This document shows positions 19,609 through 30,800 of a stretch of DNA of 64,000 bases, piece after piece. Source of the stretch: Pirellulaceae bacterium. GTDB taxonomy: Bacteria; Planctomycetota; Planctomycetia; Pirellulales; Pirellulaceae. The position numbers were made by a program, and so were the translations under genes. How positions within the stretch are numbered: the first letter of the stretch is position 1; every line of letters begins with the position of its first letter. Under the pieces are notes generated by a model. The model saw only the letters and a list, made by a program, of their open reading frames with translations. It did no database searches and had not been told where the DNA came from. Location of the stretch: contig JAHBXS010000002.1 of NCBI GenBank assembly GCA_019636375.1, forward strand, positions 1,081,621-1,145,620. Direction: 5' to 3'.

Positions 19609-20098
19609 CTTCATTTTTCCTTGACTTTTTGTTTTGATAAACCAGAATCTGAATCCCATCACGGGAACAATCTGGAGATGGAAAACCGCTAAGCAAGTGG
19701 ATAGGGAAAAATTTGCGAGAAACATATTTTTTTTCGCAAACCGTCATCCGTGTTGAAGAAAATCGCTAGTCGCCGCAAATTTTCCTCCAGAAGTTCGTAC
19801 AACTCCAAGCGTTGCCCCTCAGTAACACTCGACTTGGATCGCGGTTAAACGATTTTTGACAACGATTTCAAAAATTTTCACGCTGCTCGACTTGTCAAGA
19901 ATCTGAGCTTCCCAAAATGCATTTTCTCAATCAAATCCCTTAGAAAATCGAGCTTGATGGCCGCGTGAATCCAAATGCAATAGGCTGGAAAACTGCCTTT
20001 CGAGATTCACTTTTCGCGAGTCATACGAATCCAATTTGCCACTACTTGCTCACCGATTGGGTGGCGGTTAGCGGGTTTTCCTTTAGAATGTTAGGGCT
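19609..20098. other. intergenic region between divergent genes
   Basis: About 490 bases separate the divergent starts at 19608 and 20099. No gene, RNA or strong repeat was found. It is expected to hold both promoters, but none is assigned. Confidence 0.5.
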
Positions 20099-21679
20099 AT
20101 GAACTACCTCGTTTTTGGCTATGAACAGATTCCGCCAAACAGTTGGGCCTATTTGTCCTCGCTGTTGATGATCGCGTTGTTCTTTAAGTTCAACCGCTTT
20201 TGGGCGTTGAGGAATTTGGATTTGATTTTGGTCATCCTGCTGGCAGTAGGTTTGCTCCTGGTTTACGAAGGGAAAAGCCTCGCACGTAAAACCGACAATT
20301 CTCTTCGGCCCTCGACGACGGATGTCGTTACCGATGCAATCAACCATGATGCGGTGCCGAACAATGCACCGAGTTTACCGATAGCGATACAGCCAGGCGA
20401 AGCCGATGCTAAAACCCCGCCGATTCAACCGGAAACAAACGGCAGAACAGCAGAACAGGCCCTGCCGGACAACACTGACAATCATGCTGGTTCGGCGAAT
20501 GCAACCTCTGCCGAACCGCCGACTTTCGAACCGGTCCCCGATAGCCGACTGAACCAAGGCCAAAAGATCGAACGCGCGGGCTACATTTGGTTGTTTGGGA
20601 TCGGCATCCTGTTGGTCCTGCGAACGCTGTTCGATCCACTGCTGATTCGCCGCCCGCTACTCGAGCCGAATCTATCGACGGGGGGATTGGTGTTTTTGGG
20701 TTTGAGCATGTTGAGCATCTCAATTGCCAACATCGTGATCACCACCCCAGATGCCAAAGCATTGTCGGGAGCCGAAGGGGGCGTGAAGATTGTGTTGCGA
20801 CAAGCGGCCCAGGAAACCGACCAACGAGATTTGCGTGAACACGGACCGGGGTACGCTCTGTTCCATGCACTCGTCGTCTCGACCGTGCAAACCGAATTGA
20901 CCGTCGTCGCCAAGGTGCTGGCAATTGTCGGCGAGATCGCTTTGGTTCTCGGGTTGGTATTTATCGGCCACTATCATTTCGGGAATTTTCGCAACGGCGT
21001 CGGGATCGCGGTGTTGTACATGATGCTCCCCTACACTTGGATTTATGCTGGGCATGTGATGCACTTGCTGCCGGCGGCGCTGTTGGTTTGGGCCGTGGCC
21101 CTGTATCGTTATCCGATTTGGTCGGGGGTCTTCGTCGGTTTGGCGACGGGCGTGTCGTACTATCCGTTTTTTTTAATCGCCCTCTGGATGAGTTTTTATT
21201 GGGAACGAGGAGTTTGGCGGTTTTTAATCGGGCTGATTCTGGCATTGCTGATTGGGATCGTCGGTTTGATTTTCACTTCGGTTGATGTGTCGGCCTTTTT
21301 CCAACAACTCCAGCAGATGTTCGGGTTCTGGTTGCCGCGAGTCGATGGGCTGTCGGGGATTTGGGCTTTGGGTTGGGACCCTTGGTTCCGCCTGCCGATC
21401 ATGGTGGCGTTTGTGGTGTTGTGTGTTTCGTTCGTGTTTTGGCCGACTCGGAAAAGCGTCGTTGCCCTGCTCGCTTATTCAGCGGCCATCATGGTCAGCG
21501 TGCAGTTCTGGCACGGTTATGACGGTGGCACCCATATCGCGTGGTATCTGCCCCTGTGCTTGCTCGTTTTCTTCCGCCCAAACCTCAGCGAACGTTACGC
21601 GACAACCGAAGTGCCATCCAGTCGCTATCGACGACGCTTCCGCATGGACAATCGAGAAGACGTCATCAACACGGCTTGA
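20099..21679 (+). CDS. polytopic membrane protein of unknown function (526 aa)
   Basis: The protein has about 10-11 predicted membrane helices. Two come first (residues 15-60), then a ~95-residue hydrophilic Pro/Asn/Thr-rich loop (about 65-155), then the remaining helices with short loops, many Trp and Tyr, and a basic C-terminus (SSRYRRRFRMD). The alternating helices and aromatic loops recall GT-C glycosyltransferase-like or O-antigen-type membrane proteins, but no catalytic Asp pair or named motif is evident, so no function is assigned. It is flanked by its own intergenic regions and looks monocistronic. Confidence 0.75.
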   Translation: MNYLVFGYEQIPPNSWAYLSSLLMIALFFKFNRFWALRNLDLILVILLAVGLLLVYEGKSLARKTDNSLRPSTTDVVTDAINHDAVPNNAPSLPIAIQPGEADAKTPPIQPETNGRTAEQALPDNTDNHAGSANATSAEPPTFEPVPDSRLNQGQKIERAGYIWLFGIGILLVLRTLFDPLLIRRPLLEPNLSTGGLVFLGLSMLSISIANIVITTPDAKALSGAEGGVKIVLRQAAQETDQRDLREHGPGYALFHALVVSTVQTELTVVAKVLAIVGEIALVLGLVFIGHYHFGNFRNGVGIAVLYMMLPYTWIYAGHVMHLLPAALLVWAVALYRYPIWSGVFVGLATGVSYYPFFLIALWMSFYWERGVWRFLIGLILALLIGIVGLIFTSVDVSAFFQQLQQMFGFWLPRVDGLSGIWALGWDPWFRLPIMVAFVVLCVSFVFWPTRKSVVALLAYSAAIMVSVQFWHGYDGGTHIAWYLPLCLLVFFRPNLSERYATTEVPSSRYRRRFRMDNREDVINTA

Positions 21680-21727
21680 TGTTGTTCTATTTGCAGGTTT
21701 TAAACACGGTTTAAAATGGAGTCGCTC

Positions 21728-21793
21728 GTTCACGGAGTGAACGGCCACGTAACTTTTCACTCCCTACAACGTCGCTTTTCACTCCGTGAAAAG
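21728..21793 (+). repeat. dispersed palindromic repeat, copy 1
   Basis: It contains the perfect palindrome GTTCACGGAGTGAAC, then GGCCACGTAA, then a second hairpin of the form CTTTTCACTCCNTGAAAAG (the TTTTCACTCC half is duplicated here). The same unit recurs at 26821 and, inverted, at 38015. It lies between two genes and resembles a REP/MITE-type element. Confidence 0.7.
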
Positions 21794-21960
21794 GCGGATT
21801 TCAAGGAGCTATTACCTCACGAAAAAATCGAGGAGTCTGAAAACCTCTGCAATCTTCGATTCGCCAGTTTGCCGATTCCTGATTGCTGAATCGCGGCGAA
21901 TCATGGAGTACAATAGAAGGGAGGCGAAAAGAGTCGCCTTCTGCTCATCGTTGGTACTCC

Positions 21961-24900
21961 ATGGAAAATTTAATGATGCAAACTGCTGGTAGCTTTTCTC
22001 TCACAAGACGTCAGGGCTCTTCAACCCTGTTGAACAATTGCCCGCTACGTTTAAAGCGAAAGTTTAACGTCTGTCGCTACTTCGTCTTGACGCTGTTTTT
22101 TGCGCTGGGCCTCCTTGGGACCTGTGACCTGTTTGGCCAAGCCAAACTGCAATACAACCGCGACATCCGCCCGATTCTGGCCGAATACTGTTTCGCCTGT
22201 CACGGCCAAGACCCCGAGACCCGAGCGGCAGATGTACGACTGGACATTCGCGCAGACGCCATTGATGCCGATGCGATTGTTCCCGGCGAGCCGGACGAAA
22301 GCAGCCTGATCGAGCGAATTTTTTCCACCGATCCCCACGATGTCATGCCCCCACCGGAAACGAAAAAGTCCCTTTCCGACGAACAAAAAGAAATTCTCAA
22401 GCGGTGGATCGCGGAAGATGCTCCCTACGAAGAACACTGGGCCTTCCAAGCCCCCACTTCACCGACCCCACCCCCCGTGTCCGATCCCGCTTGGGTCAAA
22501 AATCCAATCGACTCCTTTGTGTTGTCAAAGCTCGACGAAGCGGCGTTGGCACCTGCCCCACCTGCCGAACCGCGAGCCCTGTTTCGCCGCCTGCATCTCG
22601 ATATCTTGGGACTCCCCCCCTCCCCTGCTGACGTCGCGGCATTCGAAGCGGACTACCAAGCCAATGCCGATCAAGCGATCAGCACCTGGATCGATCGCCT
22701 CATGGAGCGACCGGAATGGGGCGAGCACCAGGCCCGCTATTGGCTCGATGCCGCGCGCTACGCCGACACCCACGGCATGCACTTCGATAACTATCGCGAG
22801 ATGTGGCCCTATCGCGATTGGGTGATCCGCGCGTTCAACAACAATCAACCCTTCGATCAGTTCATTGTCGAACAGTTGGCGGGTGACCTCCTGCCGAACC
22901 CCAGCGACGATCAATTGATCGCAACCGGTTTCCAGCGTTGCAACATGACGACCAACGAAGGGGGAACAATCGAAGAAGAAAATCTCGCGCTCTACGCAAC
23001 CGATCGCGTGCAGACCTTTGGCTGGGTTTTTCTGGGGCTGACCACGAACTGTGCTCAATGCCACGATCACAAATTCGATCCGTTTACCATGCACGATTAT
23101 TATTCGCTGGCCGCCTTCTTTCGCAACACAACGCAAACCGGCCTGGACGGGAACGTCAAGGACGGTCGCAGTGCGGTGATTTACTTACCGACGGAAGCCG
23201 ACGCGCCTCGTTGGCACGCTCTGCCGAATGAAATCGCCCAAGCCAAACAGGCTCGCGAGTCCCGACCGGCAGAGGCCCGCAGCGATTTCGAGCAATGGCT
23301 CACGCAGCCACTTCCGGAAAACCTTGCGAATCGATTGACAACGGAAGGCTTAGTTCTGCATACCCGCTTGAACGCCGGTCAAGGGAACCATGCCGACAAT
23401 TGCTTGAATCCTGCGGAACCATTTTCGTCCACCGGAGAATTCAAATGGGAGCCACTAGGAATCTTGGGTCCTGCGGCAATCTTGGGAAACAGCCGCACAA
23501 TTGACTTGGGCTCCATCGGTGATTGGGAATTTGACCAGCCCTTCAGCTACGGGGCCTGGGTCCGCGCCGACAACCCCAACGGCTCCGCCGGGATCATCGC
23601 CCGCATGGACGAACAGGCGAGCCATCGCGGTTGGGATTTATTTCAAAGCGGCAGTTCGTTTGCCGTTCATCTGATCGATTCGTGGCCCGGAAATTCACTC
23701 AAGGTCGCGACCCGCGGAAATGCCCTGAAGCCCAAGACTTGGCAACATGTCTTTGTCACTTATGATGGCTCCCGCTCAATTGGTGGCATCAAAATCTATG
23801 TGGACGGCAAGCCGGAACAACTCCGTACCGAAAACGAAACCCTCAAACCCGACGCTTCACTCCGCACGTCAACTCCAACTCGAATCGGCCAGCGCAGCCA
23901 TGGCACGGTATTCCAAAACGGGGCCGTCCAAGACGTGCGACTCTACGAACGGGAGTTGACCGCCGAAGAAGTCGCCGGTATCGCAGCCGCCAGTGTCCCT
24001 GTTGCCTACTGGGAGACTCCCGCCGACGAGCGCAGCGAACCACAACGCGAGGCTCTCTTCAATTACTACCTCGATAAAATCGACCCCCTTCATGCAGAGC
24101 TTGTCCAGCGTGTGTCCGACCTCGAAAAAGAACTGCAAACCATTCGCGACCGGACTCCGCTGACCCATATTCAAAAGGAACGCGGGGACCAAGCGGCAAT
24201 GGCTCAGATTTTGCTTCGCGGCGAATACGACAAGCCTGGCGAGACTGTCACCGCCAACACCCCCGCCGCGTTGCACCCCTTGGACGAAACCGCTCCGCGA
24301 AATCGTTTGGGACTTGCTCACTGGGTGATCGATCCGCAAAATCCACTCACAGCCCGAGTGACCGTAAATCGTTTTTGGCAGCAAACTTTCGGACGCGGCA
24401 TCGTCGAATCAGCCGAAGACTTTGGGATCATGGGCTCTGTTCCCACGCACCCCGAGCTACTCGATTACCTTGCCGTCGAATTCCGCGCTCACGATTGGGA
24501 CGTCAAGTGGTTGGTGAAGCACATTCTTACCAGTGCGACCTATCGCCAATCGGCAGCCACCACGCCCGAAAAAATCGAAAGCGACCCACATAACTTGCTC
24601 CTCTCGCGCGGCCCGCGTTTCCGCATGGATGCCGAAGTGCTTCGCGACTCGGCGTTGGCCTTCTCCGGTCTGTTGTCCGCAAAGATGTACGGGCCAGGGA
24701 CGAAGCCTTACCAGCCCGGCAACTTGTGGGATGTCGTCGGCCTGCCCGAGGGAAACACTCGCAATTACGTCCAAGACACCGGGGAGAATCTTTATCGCCG
24801 AACCGTGTACTCCTTTTGGAAACGCATGGCCCATCCGCCGAATATGGAAATCTTCAACGCACCCAATCGCGAAGTCTGCACGGTCCGCCGCGAACGGACC

Positions 24901-25248
24901 AACACGCCGCTGCAAGCCCTCGTGACCCTCAACGATCCCCAGTTCGTAGAGGCGGCCCGCAAATTGGCGGAACTCGCCCTGCTCACCGGAGCTGGCGATG
25001 AGCGAAAGACGCTCGAAACCATTAGCCAACGGGTTCTCTCGCGCAGTTTTTCCGAACGGGAAATCAATTTCCTGCTCGAAGACCTACGCGAATACCAAAC
25101 GTATTACCAAGCCAATCCGTCAGAAGCGAATTTGTTGTTGGCCGTGGGAGCCAGCCCCCGCGATCCGCAACTCGATTCGTTAACTTTGGCGGCTTGGACG
25201 ATGGTCTGTAACCAAATCCTCAACCTCGACGAAACACTGAATAAGTAG
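21961..25248 (+). CDS. planctomycete cytochrome-type PSCyt1/DUF1549/DUF1553 protein (1095 aa)
   Basis: The frame is open from a TTG at 21883, but the first ATG is at 21961. A long n-region and hydrophobic segment (about 38-58) precede the PSCyt1 module with a CxxCH haem motif (CFACHG, residues 77-82) and a distal VMPPP methionine. A DUF1549 domain follows ([20 protein letters not shown]), then a LamG/concanavalin-like insertion (about 505-680, [23 protein letters not shown]), and a DUF1553 domain ([28 protein letters not shown]). This multi-domain family is typical of planctomycetes. It is presumed to be a periplasmic haem protein, with unknown chemistry. It is followed by a DUF1501 gene, its usual partner. 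Confidence 0.9.
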   Translation: MENLMMQTAGSFSLTRRQGSSTLLNNCPLRLKRKFNVCRYFVLTLFFALGLLGTCDLFGQAKLQYNRDIRPILAEYCFACHGQDPETRAADVRLDIRADAIDADAIVPGEPDESSLIERIFSTDPHDVMPPPETKKSLSDEQKEILKRWIAEDAPYEEHWAFQAPTSPTPPPVSDPAWVKNPIDSFVLSKLDEAALAPAPPAEPRALFRRLHLDILGLPPSPADVAAFEADYQANADQAISTWIDRLMERPEWGEHQARYWLDAARYADTHGMHFDNYREMWPYRDWVIRAFNNNQPFDQFIVEQLAGDLLPNPSDDQLIATGFQRCNMTTNEGGTIEEENLALYATDRVQTFGWVFLGLTTNCAQCHDHKFDPFTMHDYYSLAAFFRNTTQTGLDGNVKDGRSAVIYLPTEADAPRWHALPNEIAQAKQARESRPAEARSDFEQWLTQPLPENLANRLTTEGLVLHTRLNAGQGNHADNCLNPAEPFSSTGEFKWEPLGILGPAAILGNSRTIDLGSIGDWEFDQPFSYGAWVRADNPNGSAGIIARMDEQASHRGWDLFQSGSSFAVHLIDSWPGNSLKVATRGNALKPKTWQHVFVTYDGSRSIGGIKIYVDGKPEQLRTENETLKPDASLRTSTPTRIGQRSHGTVFQNGAVQDVRLYERELTAEEVAGIAAASVPVAYWETPADERSEPQREALFNYYLDKIDPLHAELVQRVSDLEKELQTIRDRTPLTHIQKERGDQAAMAQILLRGEYDKPGETVTANTPAALHPLDETAPRNRLGLAHWVIDPQNPLTARVTVNRFWQQTFGRGIVESAEDFGIMGSVPTHPELLDYLAVEFRAHDWDVKWLVKHILTSATYRQSAATTPEKIESDPHNLLLSRGPRFRMDAEVLRDSALAFSGLLSAKMYGPGTKPYQPGNLWDVVGLPEGNTRNYVQDTGENLYRRTVYSFWKRMAHPPNMEIFNAPNREVCTVRRERTNTPLQALVTLNDPQFVEAARKLAELALLTGAGDERKTLETISQRVLSRSFSEREINFLLEDLREYQTYYQANPSEANLLLAVGASPRDPQLDSLTLAAWTMVCNQILNLDETLNK

Positions 25249-25263
25249 TGTAAAAGTAGAAGT

Positions 25264-25285
25264 AGGACAGGTTGCCAACCTGCCT
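25264..25285. repeat. short palindrome between DUF1553 and DUF1501 genes
   Basis: AGGACAGGTTGCCAACCTGCCT is a near-perfect inverted repeat (CAGGTTG/CAACCTG core). No T run follows on the coding strand, so it is more likely a small dispersed repeat or mRNA hairpin than a terminator. Confidence 0.5.
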
Positions 25286-25336
25286 TACAAAAAAACATTG
25301 CTAACCTTTCCAACAACTCGAAAACAATAAACCACC

Positions 25337-26770
25337 ATGAACGACCTCCTATCTCGACGACATTTTTTTACTCGCGGCACCCATTTGTTGGGCGGCACTG
25401 CACTCGCAAGTTTGCTCGGTAATTCACTAGCCCAAGGAACCAACTCCGACGACCCACACGTCACCCATTTTGCACCCCGAGCTCGGCGAGTGATCTACTT
25501 GCACATGGTCGGTGGACCCTCGCAAATGGACCTGTTCGACTACAAGCCGGTGATGGACGAGTGGTTTGACAAAGACCTCCCCGAATCGATCCGCATGGGC
25601 CAACGCCTCACGACCATGACCAGTGGCCAAAGTCGTTTTCCTATCGCCCCTTCCAAGTTCAAATTCACTCAAGAAGGCGAATGCGGGATGTGGATCAACA
25701 GTCAACTTCTTCCCTGGCTGTCGAAGAAGACCGACGAAATCTGTTGGATGCGAAGTCTGCATACCGAAGCGATCAACCACGAACCGGCCATCGCCGCCAT
25801 GCAGACGGGGAACCAAGTCACGGGCCGCCCATGCTTGGGCTCTTGGGCGTCGTACGGCCTAGGCTCGCTGAATGAAGACCTCCCGGCGTTTGTCGTCTTG
25901 GTCGCGATTCCCAGCAACCGCGAACAAGAGCAAGCGATTGCATCGCGCCTCTGGAGCAGCGGCTTCTTGCCGGGACGACACGCGGGTGTCTCCTTCCGCA
26001 GCCAAGGGGACCCAATCTTGTACATCAACAATCCGCCTGGAATCTCCGACCAACTGCGACGCCGCTCGATCAGCGGTATCAATCGCCTCAACGAGTTGGG
26101 GCACGAAGCGCTTGGCGATCCCGAGACTCTGACACGCATCCAGCAATACGAGATGGCGTTCCGGATGCAAGCCAGCGTGCCAGAACTCACCGACCTTTCG
26201 ACCGAAACGGAGGCGACGTTCGAACTGTATGGCGAAGACGCGAAAAAACCCGGTTCGTTTGCCTACACGGCCCTGATGGCTCGTCGCTTGATCGAGCGGG
26301 GTGTTCGGTTCGTTCAAGTCTATCACAACAACTGGGACCATCACGGCAACGTCGGCGGTCGCATGCCCAGCCAATGTCGCGACGTCGATCAACCCTGCTT
26401 CGCGTTGTTGGAAGATTTAAAACAACGCGGCATGCTCGACGACACCCTCGTGATTTGGGGGGGCGAATTTGGCCGCACGATTTATTCGCAAGGGGGGCTC
26501 ACCAAAGACAATTACGGTCGCGACCATCATCCGCGTTGCTTCACGATGTGGATGGCTGGTGGCGGCGCCAAGGGGGGCACGATCTACGGCGAGACCGATG
26601 AATTTTCTTATAACATCGTCCGCGACCCGATCCACATCCGCGACTTCCACGCCACGATCCTGCACCTCCTCGGCTTCGACCACGAACGCTTCGCCTTCAA
26701 ATACCAGGGCCTCGACCAAAAACTAACCGGCGTCATCCCCGCCAAAGTCATCGAAGAACTGATCACCTAA
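25337..26770 (+). CDS. DUF1501 family secreted protein (477 aa)
   Basis: It starts with a twin-arginine-like signal (LLSRRHFFTRGTHLLGGTALASL). The body has the DUF1501 hallmarks of a sulfatase/alkaline-phosphatase-like fold: HMVGGPSQMDLFDYKP near the N-terminus, VYHNNWDHHGNV in the middle and IWGGEFGRT with GRDHHP towards the end. DUF1501 proteins lack the classical sulfatase formyl-glycine motif and their substrate is unknown. The gene lies 88 bases after a DUF1549/DUF1553 gene, the pairing usual in planctomycetes, which suggests that the two products act together in the periplasm. Confidence 0.9.
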   Translation: MNDLLSRRHFFTRGTHLLGGTALASLLGNSLAQGTNSDDPHVTHFAPRARRVIYLHMVGGPSQMDLFDYKPVMDEWFDKDLPESIRMGQRLTTMTSGQSRFPIAPSKFKFTQEGECGMWINSQLLPWLSKKTDEICWMRSLHTEAINHEPAIAAMQTGNQVTGRPCLGSWASYGLGSLNEDLPAFVVLVAIPSNREQEQAIASRLWSSGFLPGRHAGVSFRSQGDPILYINNPPGISDQLRRRSISGINRLNELGHEALGDPETLTRIQQYEMAFRMQASVPELTDLSTETEATFELYGEDAKKPGSFAYTALMARRLIERGVRFVQVYHNNWDHHGNVGGRMPSQCRDVDQPCFALLEDLKQRGMLDDTLVIWGGEFGRTIYSQGGLTKDNYGRDHHPRCFTMWMAGGGAKGGTIYGETDEFSYNIVRDPIHIRDFHATILHLLGFDHERFAFKYQGLDQKLTGVIPAKVIEELIT

Positions 26771-26820
26771 CGAATCTTGAATTCTTGAATAATATTGGGA
26801 CGCGAAGAGAGAATGCGACC

Positions 26821-26864
26821 GTTCACGGAGTGAACGGCCACGTAACTTTTCACTCCATGAAAAG
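26821..26864 (+). repeat. dispersed palindromic repeat, copy 2
   Basis: GTTCACGGAGTGAAC, GGCCACGTAA and CTTTTCACTCCATGAAAAG follow each other. This is the most compact of the three copies in the window and best shows the two-hairpin structure. Confidence 0.7.
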
Positions 26865-27404
26865 GCGAATACGCCGAAGAAGAGTGCCTAGGCAAACCGA
26901 TTTCATGTGTTTCTCGGCAAAACGGGAACGGATTATTCTCTAACGACGAACCCTTGAACGGTTACGAGACAAGCCCCCCAATATTTAGGGCAGCCTTTGA
27001 TACGGACGGGGTTTCTGTAACTCCAAGTTTAACTTGAATGGGGATGAACGACGTGATTTGCTCGGACGAACAACGGCATCTGTATCAACACAGCCTGCAA
27101 AAACGTCGCCGCCGACACCCAAATCGACGCCATCGTCCGCTTCGACAAAAAAGTTGCCAACAATCGAGTACTCTCGTTGCCCGACAATGATTCTTAGAGC
27201 GTCACTAGACTTAAGGCGTTGGTCCGAGAGTTCTCAAAACGCGAAATGAAGTCGGATTTATCAAGAAACCAACCAGGCAGCCCAACCCGCAGAAATTCAA
27301 GAGCTGAAATGCATCAATCTCCTACCTCGGTCGATGCGATCGGTAGTTGTACGGTATTTGTCGAGAAATTGACGAGATCAACAAATTCGACTGGTGTTTT
27401 GAGC
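26865..27404. other. gene-poor boundary before the CHAT island
   Basis: No intact gene is seen. A short open stretch at about 27072-27196 (plus strand, NGICINTACKNVAADTQID, ending TAG) has protein-like composition but no start, and may be a gene remnant. The sequence changes from GC-moderate to visibly AT-richer towards 27400, marking the left edge of the accessory island. Confidence 0.4.
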
Positions 27405-27899
27405 TTACGAAAAACGAATGTTATCGGGCTTTACATCGAAATAGAAAATTCCGATTGACTCCAGTGAGTTGACGAGAGAACAAACTTTTTTCCACTCATC
27501 TGCCTCAAACAATTCTTTTCTGGATCGCCAGAATTCGTCCATTATTGCCGAATCGAAATCCGGTGGATGGTCGAGATATGACTTTCCGAAGTCGATCAAG
27601 AACGGCGGAAATACAATTGACATTTCGATGACCAGCAACGAATCATCAAACGAAATCAGGTTTGGAATAGAGAATTCGTCAAAATTGGAAATGCCCAATT
27701 CGGCCAGCCGTTGGTAACAATTTCGTTCGCGGGTATAATTTTCTTCGCGGGCCAGTCCTTTGATGGCAGTGTCCCGATTGGTTGCCCAAACGTAGCCGTC
27801 TTGACCAAATCCTAATCGATCCGATAACCGTATCGTCGGAGAGACAGAGCGGCAGTAAGCTTTAACTCGACTGCTAATTTCATTTTCAGGAACTTGCAT
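27405..27899 (-). CDS. mini-kinase-like protein (164 aa), divergent partner of the CHAT gene
   Basis: The product resembles the N-terminal part of a protein-kinase fold. It has a glycine-rich strand (LGFGQDGYVWAT, about residues 27-38), TAIKGL with a possible ATP lysine, an E in the following helix (NYTRERNCYQRL), a hinge-like stretch (LLVIEMSIVFPPFLIDFGK) and, at the very C-terminus, YFDVKPDNIRF, which resembles the HRDxKxxN loop without the His. It then stops, so the activation loop and C-lobe are missing. Planctomycetes encode many such ~170-aa proteins, as far as I recall. The start ATG overlaps that of the divergent CHAT gene by 2 bases. No clear Shine-Dalgarno is seen. Catalysis is doubtful. 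Confidence 0.75.
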   Translation of the reverse strand: MQVPENEISSRVKAYCRSVSPTIRLSDRLGFGQDGYVWATNRDTAIKGLAREENYTRERNCYQRLAELGISNFDEFSIPNLISFDDSLLVIEMSIVFPPFLIDFGKSYLDHPPDFDSAIMDEFWRSRKELFEADEWKKVCSLVNSLESIGIFYFDVKPDNIRFS

Positions 27900-30800
27900 G
27901 CAACAATTGGACAAAGAAATCCAGTGCTCGACCAGTGTAGAAGGAATTCTCAAAACGAATGGGAAATCATACGAGTTGGCCAAGATCGGCTTGAATACGT
28001 GTGTACTGAAAAGCCCATCCGATGTGCCAGAAGGGGATGCAGATATCATTTTGCGTGTTGATGAGTCCGAGCGCATACAACGTGTCAAGATTTTGCCGAC
28101 ACGCAGCGGTGACAAAACCGTACGGTTTACTCGTGCCCAAACAAGAATTTTGTTTGTGGGAGCATCGCCGCTCGCACCTGGCTATTCTCCGATCAGTTCT
28201 GGGCCAGAATACAACGCAATAGAATCAAGTAAGAAAAAGGCAAACTCAAGTTTTAGTAATCAGTTTGATCTACGTCATTGCTTCGCGGCGACTCCGGAGA
28301 AACTTCTTGAGCACCTAACACAATTTCAACCAAACATTCTTCATTTTGCTTGCCATGGTGAGTCTAACAAGCTCATCATAGAAACTGGAAAACAACAGAC
28401 TCACTATGTTCATCTCGACGCGTTTCAGCAGGTAGTTAAGGCACAAAAGGAACTTAAGCTGATCGTCTTTAATGCCTGTTTTTCGAACCACCAAGCTGCT
28501 ACCGTCGTGGACGAAGTTGATGCGGCGATTGGGATGAATGACGCGATTCTTGACGATGCAGCGATTGAGTTTGCACGCGAATTCTATCACCGTATTTTTT
28601 GTGGTTTTGACTTACAGAATGCGTTTGACTCAGCCAAGGCATCGTTGGCTCTAAACAACACTGGGCAAGAATCGCTACCGGAGTTGTATTCCAAGAATGG
28701 TATAAATGCGGAAGACATTGAATTCGCGCATGTCTCTTCTCCGGCAGAAAGTTTTTTGGGTGGACAGTCGTTTGACCAAATTGTCGATCGCTTGACTAAA
28801 CGACACGACATGTTGACAACTTGGCCAAAAACGGTTGGGAACAATAGATGGATTGAACGACCAGAACTTGAGCAAGTCAAGACGACTATTAGCGATGAAA
28901 AACATTCAACAACCTTGTTGCTTGGATCGAAGGGTACTGGCAAGTCCGCATTGCTTTCTGAACTTGCTTGTCAACTGAGCAAAACAGTTGCGGTTGTTAT
29001 TTCAGTGAAGGCCGAGTATCTTCCAAAATCAGTTTCATCCTTGGATGACTTGGGCAAAGAGCTGCTTGGTTTTAGTTGTGACCCTATTCAGCTGATCCAG
29101 TATCTGGCAGTTAGGCAAAAAGTGGTTCTGATTGTCGACCAGCTTGATGCGGTTGCTGAATTGATGGATCGCGAGTCAAACCGACTCAACATTCTATTAA
29201 ATTTTTTGAGGCAACTTCACCGCTGTCTCAATGTTCATGTTGTCGCTAGCTGCCGTGAATTCGAATATCGACATGATTTACGATTAACGACAATGAATGC
29301 GGACGTAGTAATGCTGGAACTGCCTTCTTGGGAACAGGTGGCCTCGATTCTTCAGGATGAGGGGCAAGCCGTTGAGAGAATGACTCCCGAGATGCGGGAG
29401 TTGCTTCGTACCCCCTGGCATTTAAAGATGTTTCTGTCAGTTTTCGACAAAAGCACTGAATACAAAACGTTGCACTACTTAATTCAAGCTGTTTGGGACA
29501 AATCCGTTTTGAACGCAGATGGCCCTTCTGGTCGAATTGAATTGACTCGTGAGTTGGCAAAACGGATTAGTCAGGAAGAAGAACTTTGGATTGACGCTTC
29601 CTTTTGCGACAAATGGCCAGCAGCTAGAGACTATCTTGTTGCGCAGGACGTCCTTATTTTAGAGACCGGACGCCGAGTCGTCGGATTCCGCCATCAAACG
29701 TATTTTGACTTTGTTCTCGCGACGATTTTTGCGGCAAACAATGAGAACTTGGTTGCGCATGTTATGTCAAAAGAAGAAAGTCTTTTCGTCCGTCCAACAT
29801 TGCTGAGCGCGCTGAACTGGCTTCGAGATGTTCAACCTACGCAATACCAAGAGCAACTGAAACTTTTGTTTGAGTCCAATCCAAGGACACACATTTGGAC
29901 TCTGCTGATTGAATTTGTCGGAAATCAATCAAAACCTCTCGATGCTGAAGTCAGCTTGTTGCTACCCCTTTTGGACAGTGAGCCGACTGGCAAACGTGTG
30001 CTGGCATCCGTCGCGTACAGTCGGGGATGGTTTGAGCGGTTGATGCTTGATGAGCGATTTGCAAAATGGCTCAAAAAGGACGCCAATGAAGCTGCATGGT
30101 GTATCCGACCACTGCAAACTGGGATTCGATTCGATTCTAAACGCGTATTGACTCTTGTTCGCGAACATTGGTTTACTGACTCAACGAAAGACAATCTGCT
30201 TGCGGCGGTCTTGGGGGAGCTGCAAGAATGGGATAAGCCAACCGCGAAAATGGTGGAAAAGATTGCAAGAAGGTCAATGATTCATTCGATCGGAAAAATT
30301 GCCGACGACATTGCCAAACAGAATGCTTGCTTGGCTCCGGCGATTGTTCGTGCGGCTTTAGAGTTCCGAAGTGAAAACCCTGCTGACAATAGGTTTGGCA
30401 AGCGCATTGATCGACTGGTGAAAGATTGTGACTTTTATGAATTAGATGGACTTGCTGAAGACGCCCCCGAGGAATTTTTGAATGAGTTACTCCCTTGGTT
30501 CGTTGAATACGTTTCGAAAAACAAACTTCGAGGAAGTCGTCTGAATCATTACTTTCCCGACAACGTTACGGAACTCCGGTTTGATAGGCAATTACCAGAT
30601 GACGAATTATGCGTGTCCTTGTGCATCGCTGCTGAGAAGCTTGCAGAAAAGTCACCTGTCCGATTCACAAAAGTTGTTAACTCTCATGCGAATTCCGAAA
30701 TGATCGCAACGCACAAGATCTTGATGCGCGGACTCTTGAAACTTTGCGAAAGCATGCCGGAAACCGTATTGAATTACCTGGTCGACGATAATCGACGATT

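Noticed and set aside
25264..25285. Palindrome as a terminator of the DUF1549/DUF1553 gene
   Set aside because: It is followed by A residues and not T residues on the coding strand.
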